A DNA stretch of 64,000 nucleotides from Cladocopium goreaui (taxonomy: Eukaryota > Sar > Dinophyceae > Suessiales > Symbiodiniaceae), in NCBI GenBank assembly GCA_947184155.2, contig CAMXCT020001125.1, forward strand, positions 648,372-712,371, given 5' to 3'. Position numbers and translations under genes: made by a program. The notes under the pieces were generated by a model, which saw only the letters and a list, made by a program, of their open reading frames with translations, was not told the DNA's origin and searched no databases. Below, one piece after another: positions 1-11,400 of this stretch. Each line of letters starts with the position of its first letter. Position 1 is the first letter of the stretch.

Positions 1-313
1 GCCCCGTGCGGTCGGCCTTCTCAGCCTTCCAATCCTTGGACTTCCAGGTGTCATGGCTTCTCCACTCGCCCCGGCCATACCTGGAATCTCCCCGCCATTC
101 ACCGGCCTTGGACCACTCAGGCCCCGAGCCTTTCCAGTCACCTTTGCTCTTCGACTGGGGGTCTCCCAGACCTTTCCAGTCATCTTTCCTTCGTCCAGTC
201 CATGCCGAACCTTTCTGGTCTGCCCAAGCATCGGCGGATCCCTTTTCCCGCCACTCTGCGGTACCAGAGGTCTCTTGCCACCATTGCGAGGATCGCTTGC
301 TGTACCACGACAT
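1..313 (-). CDS. 5' end of a Trp-rich hydrophilic protein, cut by the window edge
   Basis: An open frame starts at an ATG whose first base is 313 and runs off the left edge without a stop (104 codons). The protein begins MSWYSKRSSQWW and is dominated by repeated Trp-Lys/Trp-Ser units such as GDWKGSGPEWSKAGEW, KDDWKG and SKDWKAEK. Codon third positions are mostly G or C, as in the other exons of this window, while the opposite strand gives no comparable bias. Such Trp/Gly/Lys-rich, disordered N termini are common in dinoflagellate proteins, some of them RNA-associated, but no domain is visible and I assign no function. The next recognisable gene upstream is the cluster of minus-strand exons at 2.4-5.1 kb; nothing joins them to this frame. 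Confidence 0.6.
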   Translation of the reverse strand, partial: MSWYSKRSSQWWQETSGTAEWREKGSADAWADQKGSAWTGRRKDDWKGLGDPQSKSKGDWKGSGPEWSKAGEWRGDSRYGRGEWRSHDTWKSKDWKAEKADRTG

Positions 314-2404
314 GGCGGAACCCAGGAGTGGCGACTAAGTGCTCTGAATTTTGGCAAGCTTTGGTGCGTGTCTTGTGGATCAATGATGATTGATAGGTGT
401 TTTTTCCCATGCTACTTGCGACCTGTACAGAATATGTTGTTTTTCTTTTTGCTAGGCCCCTGCATGCTTCAAAGGCTGGGAGCTTCTCTTGAGCAATGCG
501 ATATCCAAAGCGGAACTGCTTGACTGTAACTGAGCTCTGTTTTCAAGAGGAATGTTAACCTCACATTTTTCTTGAAGGAAACTCGACAAACTCCACATGC
601 ACCATGACAGCCATGTCATCCACTTCTGCCCTGGTGCAGCCTAGTTACGTTGTCCGAGCTGATCCTCATTCTCCTTGTGGAAGAGGGTCACTTCGGTCAA
701 GCTTTTCTTGGCCGCTGGATGGAACACGATAGAGCAGTGGGCTGGTTTCTGCTTGCAACCAAGTAAATCATGCCTAAAGAGGTGACATGAAGAGTGGATT
801 TTAATGGTTCTATATTTATCTGTATAACTGAATTGAGATGGTAACATGCGAATAATGTACACTACATTTCGATACATTGCATATTCACATCACATCTGAG
901 ATGAGGGCTCTAATTGATCGTATCCGACCCCCTACATGGCCTCACATATCTTTAGTGTTTGCACAGCGCCGTCGGTGTTGTCCTCTGGCGAATGGATTTC
1001 AATATATTTCAATGGACAAGGGAGAAAGCATGAGACAGTTCATTATTCAGTTGCGTTCCTAGATTGGAAAGACATGCCCACAGAAGGATATGAACAAAAG
1101 AACAAAGTCTTGCGTGCCCCAGTGTCCCAAGTTGCAAACCATTGGATCGCATCGATGCTGTTTCGCATGATCAGCAGACCCCCTTGCAAACGCACGTAGC
1201 CTTTCCTTGAGATAGCTGGAAAGAAAACCCAAACTGAACCTGTCTCAGTAACCTCCAGAATGGCATGACGTGGCATGCAGAAATCGTGTTGAACGCATAC
1301 GCAGACTTCCTACAAGGTCCCAACATGTTCCAACTCAGCTTGAGGATCCACGAATCCACTTATTGAGAAGCCCTCTACAGAACGACAGAAGAATCCGCTT
1401 GCAATCCAGGTTCTTTGTGAATGCCACCTCATCAGTAGATCCCCAGGGCACCCTTCGGGTTCCATCGTAGTAGGAGAAGGCAATGTCTACTTGCAGCCTG
1501 AGCGGCTGCCAAGTTGACCCATGTTGACCTATCCCCGGGTCCAAAATCTGTCAGACCGCCGGAGTGGATGAAATTTCCGTGCCGGGCCACTGCTGCAAGA
1601 GCTCGAGAATATGCATGAAGGGTTTCACCTCAGCTGTGTACCCTTCGGATATATATTCCATGTGGCTGGACACAACTGGAAAATCTCAACTTTGAGTGGG
1701 AAAATAATTATTGGATAATCATCAAGCTAAAGGGATGATTTTCTATTGCCGGGCTAAACGGGTGGTAAATTGCCGGAATGGAGGATGTTATGAAGGGATT
1801 GGAAGATTCCTTGGCTTCTGATTTGCTCCCATTTTCCCGTGGCTGCTGCGGCTGTGGGCCCATCATAGAAGATCAATAACCTAATGATAATGAGAATGCT
1901 TAATCATCAGAAGAATCATGTGATACAGCCGTGCTTACGCCAAATCTGTCCGAATTATGCCCGATATGTCCATCTGATGCTCAAAATTAAGTTCCAAACA
2001 TAATGAAAACCGCAGCTACAAACATGCAGAAATATGACATCTAACAACAACACTGATTAAAATGATACTTTTTCTGATGTCATGATACAGGGTAGAAGTG
2101 AAAGTCATCCCTCACTGTCCCTTTTGGGTTTTCCCCATTGTCAACGCTGTTTCCAAGAAGTCATCCCTAAGTCATCCCTTTGATGGTTTCCCCCATGTGA
2201 CCGCTAGATTTACTGAATGTTTTTTTATCAACTACGATATTGAAATTGTAGAAATTATTGCATTCTGCTGGTGGGCCGCTATTCTTTTGAATGCCAAAAG
2301 ATATAGTAGAAAAATCACCTCTGCATGGCAACGCTGGGAAAACATCTCCTGGACTGGGCGAAGTCTATTAGTTACCAGCTGAATGGGACGTTCACCGGGT
2401 CACC
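314..2404. other. stretch with no clear gene; one weak exon candidate
   Basis: Mostly AT-rich sequence with stops in all frames. On the minus strand about 1043-1470 there are open segments (for example GLLNKWIRGSS and GSVWVFFPAIS) that could be exons, but frame changes are needed and no family is recognised. No repeats, RNA genes or transposon ends were seen. Confidence 0.4.
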
Positions 2405-2600
2405 AGCAACATATCTGAGTCCATGCAGATCACGAAGGCCACGTTTTTGTCCGGCAAGATCCGGGTCTGCCACAGCCAGACGTACCTCAAACCCCTGCCC
2501 GGATTGGGCCGGGGTGAGGATGGGGGCCACGGGGCTGCCCAAAACCGGGACATGCTCCGGAGATGTCCAGAGCACGTCCACTGCGGCCGATCAGTTCTTG
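2405..2600 (-). pseudogene. exon fragment of an unrecognised gene, probably frameshifted
   Basis: The minus strand shows strong G/C third-position bias from about 2595 to 2460 in the frame reading SPEHVPVLGSPVAPILTPA..FEVRLAVADPDLAGQ. The bias then switches to the neighbouring frame, reading LPDKNVAFVICMDSDMLLVT, down to about 2405. A single-base indel would join ADPDL to the second half. The pattern ADPDLP(D)..FVIC.DSDM is loosely like the start of a PAS domain, but this is only a resemblance. It may be a decayed exon or a sequencing error in a real one. Confidence 0.3.
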
Positions 2601-2812
2601 TGGGATCAGGAGGGTTTAACATGGTTTAACATATCTGTGATATGTAGCCGTGAAAACATGAATGTCAGCACCAAACTGTTGGAATTTATCACCCCCCACT
2701 GGTGCAGCCCCCAAAAAAAAACGTCGAAAGACTTGGCCAATCATCAAAGCGATGGCAACAAATTGGGAGCAATTGGTAAGAAATTGAAACCAATAACACT
2801 TAATAACCACCT

Positions 2813-2876
2813 GCCAATCATGCCAATCATGCCAATCATGCCAATCATGCCAATCATGCCAATCATGCCAATCATA
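2813..2876. repeat. 9-bp tandem repeat (GCCAATCAT)x7
   Basis: Seven near-perfect copies of GCCAATCAT in an intergenic or intronic region. Confidence 0.95.
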
Positions 2877-4307
2877 CCATCCAGCACAGTATGTCAAATC
2901 AAACTCCGTGATTTGTACTCCAGCGAGCTGACCCTCTGATGCAGCAATCTGAGCCGAGAAGCTGCTGAAGTTTCAAGGACTGGTAGGTCAAGCGTCGATA
3001 ATTCTCCCCTTCCGTTGGATCGTCATGGGAGCTCAGCTTCTCTTCGTGCTCCTCGGAGTTAGTTTTTGGGATTTCAAGGCCTGAATTTGCAGTGGAAATC
3101 CCCAGATGTGTACCTTAATTTACCAATGCCCAGAAAGAGCCATGCTTCACATCATAACCCTCAGCTCCTGGAATGGTGCAAACTCCACCCATGGCATCAC
3201 CAAAGTCACGGCTTCCAAGGTTGAATCCTCTAGTCCTGATGACAAAGAAAGGGGAGGCCACAGGAGGACATCCAAATGTGTTTCAGGTGCCAAAAACGCA
3301 GGGGGCATAAGACTGACACATTCTTTTGGCATCTTCTACACTTAGGGCCAGTTATAGTAACCCATGTAGCCCCAAAAGGATTATATACTGAAAACAAACA
3401 ACACACTGAAAACAAACATGGACCCTCGAACATCTAGTTCGGGATAAACCTATTGTTTAATGCGAATTGCAGTTTTTGGGTTTACGTGACATTTTGAGTA
3501 GACATTCGGTTCTTCACTTCTCCCATGCCGTGATGTTACAGTAACCCCCCCTTGCTTTTGGAGGGTAAGCCATCTTTTCCTCCACCAGATATGGTGGACT
3601 CCTGCCGTCGCTACAAGGGCTCGCACCCACTGGGCGTCCACAGACTCACGAAAAACCTGCAAAACGGCCCAACACTCGCATCAACCTCGTTTAAACAAAT
3701 GGGTCGGGAAAAGTCGAAGAAAAAATGTGCTTTGTTTTTGGTTTATATAATCCAGCTGTTTGGAATCTGTCTTTTAAGATTTTGCACGGTTAGACTTAAG
3801 GATACTTAGGGTATCTAGTTGTTTTTCATGTTTGTATTATTTTGGATTTATTGATTTATTCAAACCCCATCTGGAAAATGCCAACATGTCAATTGGACTT
3901 TCCCACCCCACCCCACCGTGTGACCGTGTCGGCGCCTCCGCTATGCTGGAGAACAGGGGGCCACAGTAAGTCCAAAAGTAGTGGTCCTGGCTGCATAGCG
4001 CGTAGAGTTGGTTACAACTCAACTGCTGGTTGGTTCACCAGTGTCTGTTGTTTTTGTTTAACTTGTTAACCCACCAGGCATGTTTACCTCTTGATCCCAC
4101 ATTCTTCCTCAATTGGATTGCTGTCTGCCTGGCGATTTAAACCATGTTTGACCCTGCCAACCCTTGACACACGACCCAGTTCTTATAGTTTTTCTCATGT
4201 TTCCCATGTTGGACCCCAAATTTTGACTGCCTAAGACATCTTCAACCCCACCCAAGTTGGATATGATGTCCAGCCACCCCAGCTGCCCAAAGGCTCCTCC
4301 ATGCACG
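2877..4307. other. stretch with no gene seen
   Basis: No frame with sustained third-position bias and no recognisable motif on either strand. No repeat beyond short homopolymers. Confidence 0.4.
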
Positions 4308-4450
4308 ACGTAAGGATCACCATCCGATGCCTCGTCGCCGCCCCATTGGCCGCTGCCAGCGACAGAGGCGCCCGCAGCGCGGGCGGTAGCTGCTGTGCCA
4401 GCTGGGCGCGGCGCAGGGCTGGCAGAGCTTGGAGCAATTCCTGTGGTGGG
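4308..4450 (-). CDS. isolated GC-rich exon, unknown protein
   Basis: The minus strand reads VPPQELLQALPALRRAQL..LPPALRAPLSLAAANG..RHRMVILTSCMEEP with nearly every third base G or C, flanked by AT-rich sequence on both sides. This is the signature of an exon in this genome. A second frame over the same bases is also open (WGGDEASDGDPYVVHGGAF), so the frame is uncertain. Helical and Leu/Ala-rich; no family recognised. It may belong with the exon at 4848-5075. Confidence 0.35.
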
Positions 4451-4847
4451 ACCCCAGTTTTAATGGAATGATATAAGTTATAAGGGAAAATCATGGAAAA
4501 TCGATACTCAGCTGTGCCCGGCTGAAACATGAATCACGAAACACAACCAGCGAACGCCAATCAATATAGTCCGTTGGTACATATTCGCTGCAACATGTTA
4601 GAATACAATAAAACATAACAAAAAACATAGCATACAAAACGCCACCTGGACGCAACATCGCATCGACTTCCCATAATTAGGTTCCCCCACCTAGGACGCA
4701 TTGTTTTTGAAAACGCTTCGACTTCCACACTGGGGAGTAAAGGATTATTTGAAGAGCTCGGTTTGGAATAGTATTTCCCATAATTATCCATCATTGGTGC
4801 CAGATATGTGCCAGATATGTGCGGTGCGGGGGGCTCCCCTCTTTTTT

Positions 4848-5075
4848 CGTCCACGCCACTGACGCCACTGAGTCCTGATAGTCTTCACTCGCAGCCGCCA
4901 TCAGAACTTCCAGAGGTCTATGGACCACCGCGGTCACCGGAGCCCTGTTGGGTGCGTTGGGTTCTTGACATCGGTGGCTGCATGAGGACAACACCACCGT
5001 GCCGCTCTCGTTCCGCGCTTCCGCGACTGCCAGGTGCCAAAGGGCGCTGCGGGCAGCGACTGCGGCTGCATCACC
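4848..5075 (-). CDS. exon of an unrecognised gene
   Basis: After a plausible 3' splice site (CATCCTGAG|G at 5075) the minus strand is open with a strong coding bias: GDAAAVAARSALWHLAVAEA, then SGTVVLSSCSHRCQEPNAP and PLEVLMAAASEDYQDSVAS. The coding look fades after about 4848, where a run of A begins. The segment contains a Cys/His pair (SSCSHRC) but no known motif. It lies about 380 bases downstream of the putative stop of the asparagine-synthetase-like gene, so it is probably part of the next gene on the same strand. Confidence 0.45.
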
Positions 5076-5410
5076 TCAGGATGACAAAAGCTGGGCCTTC
5101 AGGTTCCATTGCTAGACCCTGTTCCCACGCCTATCATGGCTGGTGAAAGTTCGAATATTTTCCGGAAATGTCTGGATCGACTCACCGAACACAAATCAAC
5201 ATGCCCACTTGGGGAAAAAAATGAGTTGGATTTTGGAACCATTTGCAGCCCACGTTACCCATTGGTTGTTCAGGGGCCATGAGCCTTCTCACATCAACCA
5301 GCAAGGTGGGAAAAGGACACCAAAATCAACCTCACTGGGTTGGGGGATGGGTTTCTGGATGTTTCTAGTGAACATCCGTTTCATTCCGTTTCAATAGATA
5401 TATGTTTTCT

Positions 5411-5464
5411 CGTTGGTTAAAGATGGTTAAAGATGGTTAAAGATGGTTAAAGATGGTTAAAGAT
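5411..5464. repeat. 10-bp tandem repeat (AGATGGTTAA)x5
   Basis: Five copies of a 10-bp unit. The minus-strand stop codon of the last exon of the upstream gene (TAA, 5457-5459) lies in the repeat edge. Confidence 0.9.
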
Positions 5465-8400
5465 GCCCCTCTCTTGGCCAGTTTTGGTGGGGCTCAACTC
5501 GACATAACTCGACCATCTCGTCACTGTCCAGGTCGTCTTCGCCCACGAGGTTTCGATCGGCGGAGAAGCCACGCTTGACGCCCTGGACGAAGGGGAAATG
5601 CTCGCGGGTCCTGGGGTCGAAGCGCCACGGAAATGGCGCTTGAAAAACGATGGGACAAGAAGACCCACCCTGAACACCAAAATAAGTAGCAAACGATGCA
5701 AATGGCTGTTCATCCTACCAAAATCTCCCAAATATCTCCAAATTTGGGAGGTTGTGATACTTAAATTGCCTTAAATCAAAACATGAGGCCAGTCTTCAAT
5801 AAATAGACATAAATAGTCTTGAATGATCGGATTCCGTCGGGGCAAATCAGCATCATTCAACCGCACCTGAAAAACCTGAAGATCAAGGACGATAAAGTTA
5901 TTTGACTGAAATTTTGTCAGGCAAAGCATCACTTTTGGTTGGTTGTTGGAAGTCTGTATCATTTGTCTACATGGATGATGACAAATGTCGGCAGGTACGT
6001 GACAGCTGATCTCAGCATACCTCAGCGTATCTCAACTGCTGAGCCCTGAGTCGAGTGTCAAGAAATTGTGGATCGGCGCCTTGTACAAGGAGTTCTTGGT
6101 TTCCTGAGTGCCGACTCAGCCATAAAAACAAAGGGGTCGTGCATTCTACAGGGAGCATGAATTCACATAATTCACCCAATTTTCCTGTACGAAAAAAGAT
6201 GCCATAATCCAATGAATTTCTAGTGACTAGAACCCCGAGCCCTCCATGCCAAATGACTCAGCCCGGGGTAATTTCTTGAACTCAATCTATAAATCAAACG
6301 GTAGAGGACCGCCTTTTGCACATCCAGAATGCATGTGTTTCAGGCACCTTTTGATTCTGTAATGAACCATCAGCGCCCGTAAACATTGCTGGCTGGGACA
6401 TCCCAATGTTTACCGGGGAAACCCATGCTTCAATTGGGAATGCCCATGAGCCAGGTCAGATTACCACAGACCCATCAGCCATCAGCCGCTTCCCATACAG
6501 CCCGGAGTCAGCGCTCAACCAGAGGAACTCTTGCACCAAGCCCCGGTCGAGGAAGGGATATCTGGTCTCCACCCCATGGGCTCCAGCGGTGCTCTCCTCT
6601 TTTGCCAGGTAGTCCTCGAATGGATCAGCTACTGGAGATGAAACGTTTTTTGTGGTGCCTTTTTTTTGGGGGCCCTCCCAAATTCAAAACAGCCCATGTT
6701 TGTATTGAATGTTGTCTTAGAGAACTCCACCCCTGACCCATATTGCCATATTCTAACTTCCTATGATTGCTCTGATTCCCAGTATTCTTGGACATAGTAA
6801 AGACACCAAAAAGGCCCTGACAACCACCAACTCAGCCAGGCCTGCTGAGTACCCTGAAAAAAGTTGAGCCAAGGAAAGACCGACGACAGATCATCAGGAA
6901 ACACGCCCATCAAGGTGCTATGAAATTCCTCAGTGCCACTGCCAGCAGCAGGTGAGGCAGGAAAACCGGAAAACCACACTGACCCCGACTGACCCCGACT
7001 GACCCCGACTGACTCCTCAAGATGCGGACAGTCCTTCCGAATTGTGACTTTATATGTGCACCTTTGAAAAAAGCACCAGAGGGGTGAACAAAAAAACGAT
7101 TTATGTTTTTTTTTGGAAAGATCTGAACATAAATTCCGTAGTCAGCTTTTCAGCCTTTAGGTTGAGGTCAAAGTTAAAGCACTTTTGGCACATCTGTCAA
7201 ATGAGATCATCATCCAATGATCCAATGTGTGGCTGATAATAACATATAATAACAAACCCTTGATAACACCATTCAGATATTGCAAAATCATATGTGCAGT
7301 GGCCAAAACAGGGTATGGCTTGTGGTCATCCCACCATCATTAGATCATTAGGAATTCCTGATAATGGCTACATTAACCGCAATCCCGATTAATGGATTGA
7401 TGACCATCCTCGAACATGGGTATGAATCCAACTTTTGACAGGTGGCACATGATAAAATGTTATATAAATCATATAAAAGCTAGATCCACAAAATACTCAG
7501 TGTGATCCAAGAGTCAAAGGGCACGCCTTTGCTTCCATAATCCGAGACGATTTCATCTGCACCACTGCCAGACAGAAACATCCGCTGCCCAGACATAGAT
7601 GCCTGGCGATAAATCCAGGATAAGCCTGCCGCGGCCTTGTCATCAACCTTAGCAGAGTTTCCGGAAGCCACGGCAGACCCTAAAATTGATCATAGCCCAA
7701 CAGATTCCAATTGTGAAATGACATAAAATATCATAAAATAGTGGGTTCTGAATCTGATCTGCTGCAACTTCACATGCTCAAGCTTCACCCTTGGGCAAAA
7801 GATTCGATCCAACATGATCCAACACAAATGCTTCTGCGTGACCTTCTAGCAGATTCACGTTCCATGAAACTGCACGAACCAAGACCAACAGTTTTGCAGA
7901 AAAACGGCAAGCAATGGATTGGTTATTTATAAGAAAAAATGGAAACCATGGTTTTCACCAAACAAGGGTAAATCTTCCAATCATCCAAGTCTGGAAAACA
8001 ATTTTTTCGGATTAAACATGGCCCTGTGACGTTGGCATAGCCCGGTCTCAGCTGGTAGAACACCTTCTCAGCATTCTCACCTGAGTCCAAAAAGGGCTAT
8101 GGCCAACGGGTTTCGGGAAATGTGCGAATAAATGTGTGAACATATGCGAAGCAAACTCAGTTGTTGTTTATGTGTATATATTATACTACATTTCATGTGT
8201 ATATATATATACCTATATCATGTACTGTAAATAAATATTGTGTATACATCTCTCTCTCTCTCTCTCTCTCTTGTTCGTCCTACGACATGATCTTCCGTGC
8301 TCTTCCACAGGGCCATAGGTGTGGGCTCTGACAATCCCGCCCTTTATGCACCAAGGATGTTCATGGCCCTCAATGTCCGCAGCTAACGACCCATCCAACT

Positions 8401-11400
8401 TTCAAAGCTGGATGGTTTTCTCAAGGATGCACGGATAGCCCTGAAGTAGAAATAGATATCTGACCCTCACAAGCAACATGGCAAAACCATCCCCATAGAG
8501 TCCTAAAGCATATCCCGTTAGACCCTTGTAACCGAGTGGCGAAGAAACTTCTTCTCGCTGTGGAATTGGTCACCTTGATGGCAACCATTCACCATGTGAA
8601 GGCAATGGTTCACATAACAAGTCAAATCACAGGCCACAAGCTTTGCCTTTTGGATATGGGGATAGTCGATGATAGTCGGATAGTCCATGATAGTCCAATG
8701 CTTGGAGCTCAGCCAATGCTGATCCAACGCAACACTTCTGTGTGGATCTTCCCGTCATCCTCCATCTTAAGGATTCCAAACGGATGCCACGGATGTTTGT
8801 CACTGACATGGGTAATTTCCGGAGAAAAAAAAAAGTTTCTATTACAACTTGGCTGGAAAAGTTCTCCTGCATCCCCTTGAACTTGAACAGTGCCAGATGC
8901 ATCCAATTAGCTTGACAGGTGCGTCAACTTCCACGTGGCCTTCATGTTTCGTCGCTTCATCTCCGTAAGCCTTGCCAGCAGCACCCGCACATCCTTGGGA
9001 ATCAACTGCCATTCTCCATCATTCATAATCACTACAGTGTATCATTAAAATCATCATTAAAAGGGGTGATTCATGGTGATTCATGGTGATTCATGGTGAT
9101 TCATGGTGATTCATGGTGATTCATGGTGATTCATGGTGATTCTGGACGCTTCCGGTCTGTGCTGAGTGACTTCTCTGGCTTGCACGGTGTACATGGCCGG
9201 CTCTATGCCCAGTCGTCCCAAGGACACGGCGATCGCTCCACTGTCGTAGCCGTCGCTCAAACACATGGCCGGCGTGGCACGGCCGGGAGCGAAACGAGGA
9301 GAAGCCGCACGCTTCTGGATGGCCTCCCATCGGTGGTTGAAACGGTTGAAACGTACCCTCTGGTAATTTAACATAGCTATTGAAAATGGCCATTTATAGT
9401 GGATTTACCCATTAAAAATGGTGATTTTCCATAGCTATGTTAAATTACCAGAGGGTACTGTCTTCAAGCCATTGAAACATACCAGTCACTTGAGATCATA
9501 GAATTCATAGATCATCCCCTCAAAATCCTCAAATATATAAGGACTGAAAAAAGAATGAAACCAGCAAATACTGTGAAGGTTGTTGTCGACCTCTGTTAGA
9601 AGGGCGAATCTTGATTATTGATGATCTTGATGCTCAGAATGGCACGTTGTCAGATGTTCTCAGTGGTTGGAGGGAACGTCTATGGAGTAACTCTTAAAAG
9701 AAAGAATGTGTTTGGATCCTTATGGGTCAATCACTTAAGGCCACTAGCTATATAATAATCCAATGGACTTTCCCACATCTTGACTGTCTTTGTCATCCAT
9801 CAGCTATATTATTTGCAACATGGTCAACCTATGCCTATCAAACCTGGAGGATGTTCCAGCTGGCAGTGATACTAACATCAACAACTGTCGACTGGAGTAT
9901 GTAATCAACCGCCAAACCCTTGGAGAAGAGTGATCAGTGGCTGTGGTTATGGCGATGATGACGATGATGATGACGACGACGACGACGATGATGATGATAA
10001 AAATGAAGACAAGGATGAAAATGAAAACAAGGTAGGCGGTTGATACGGCGCCCTGTGAGGGGTTGCCGATTTTAATTTTAAGATTTTCACGTCAAAAGCT
10101 GGAAACGTGGTATTTGTGGGACTTTGTAAAAGGACATTTCAAAGTCATGATCATTTTTCGATGGCAGGCGCATGACTCCAAAGTGGAAATTGGTGTTTCG
10201 CCTCAACGAAATACTAATTTTAGTCATCAGGGGCGAGAAAAAAAACATTTGATTTTTGAGGTTTTCATTTGGTGTGATTTGAAAATGTGCGTTTCGCCTC
10301 AACGAAACGCTCATTTTTGACATCCGGATGTCCCAAAAAAAATGGAAAAAATTCCGTTTTTTTTTGGAGCCTGTATAATGTGAACAACTTGCGGACAGCA
10401 TCTTTTTCACTCAACGCCACAAGGTGTCGCTCAAAGTCTTTAAATTCAGCATGTTTTCACACTTGGCGTTGTGTCTCCACATATAGGAGTACGCCCATTT
10501 GAACCTCATTGGATTCACTCCTGACTGCAATTTCTGTTGAAGGCTCTGAGGTCGCGTAGCATCATATATGTGAGGCAGTGCAGGACGATATTATAGCAGC
10601 GTAGCATCATATATGTGAGGAAGCGCAGGACGATATTACAGCAGCGTAGCATCATATATGTGAGGCAGTGCAGGACGATATTATAGCAGCGTAGCATCAT
10701 ATATGTGAGGAAGTGCAGGACGATATTACAGCAGCGTAGCATCATATATGTGAGGCAGTGCAAGACAATATTACAGCAGCGTAGCATCATATATGTGAGG
10801 AAGTGCAGGACGATATTACAGCAGCGTAGCATCATATATGTGAGGAAGTGCAGGACGATATTACAGCAGCGTAGCATCATATATGTGAGGCAGTGCAAGA
10901 CGTGTTAGCAACGTGGTCAGCGTAGCAGTACATGTGCAACGCAAGTGCACATGGAAGTAGCGTAGCGTGGCGTGTTACATGTTACGCAAGCGTACATGAC
11001 GTTAGCATGCCCCACCCCACCCCACCCCCGTGCAACGTGCAGACGTGTTAGCAACGTGGTCGGCGTAGCAGTACATGTGCAACGCAAGTGCACATGGACG
11101 TAGCGTAGCGTGGCGTGTTACATGTTACGCAAGCGTTCATGACGTTAGCATGCCCCACCCCACCCCACCCCACCCCCGTGCAGCCGGTTGATACGACGCC
11201 TAAAACATTGCACATACGAAAAATATGGGGATATCAAAATTCAACACACCCTCACAGGGCGCCGTATCAACCGCCTGCCGAAAACAACCATAAATATATA
11301 AGTAAGTATGAATATGATTCCCTTACACTTTTTTCAACCTTGCCGGCCTTCAAAAGTGCCTTTTGCCAATCTTCAGTGTGCGTCTTGTGCTGCCTGAGAT

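Larger units (their letters stand above)
10031..11279. mobile_element. 1.25-kb TIR DNA transposon, non-autonomous
   Basis: The left end reads GGTAGGCGGTTGATACGGCG and goes on for 31 bases; the reverse complement of the right end is identical except at base 3 (30/31). The element is flanked by a perfect 8-bp direct repeat GAAAACAA (10023-10030 and 11280-11287), the expected target duplication. It lies in an intron of the asparagine-synthetase-like gene. The inside has no transposase: it holds duplicated TTTCGCCTCAACGAAA blocks, a 45-bp minisatellite and a 130-bp direct duplication. An 8-bp duplication fits hAT, Merlin or Mutator-like elements; the GG start argues against hAT. Confidence 0.8.

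Noticed and set aside
10515-10908. Regular 45-bp repeats that could suggest a CRISPR array, and frames on both strands
   Set aside because: The units are contiguous without unique spacers, lie in a eukaryotic TIR element, and the frames follow from a unit length divisible by three.
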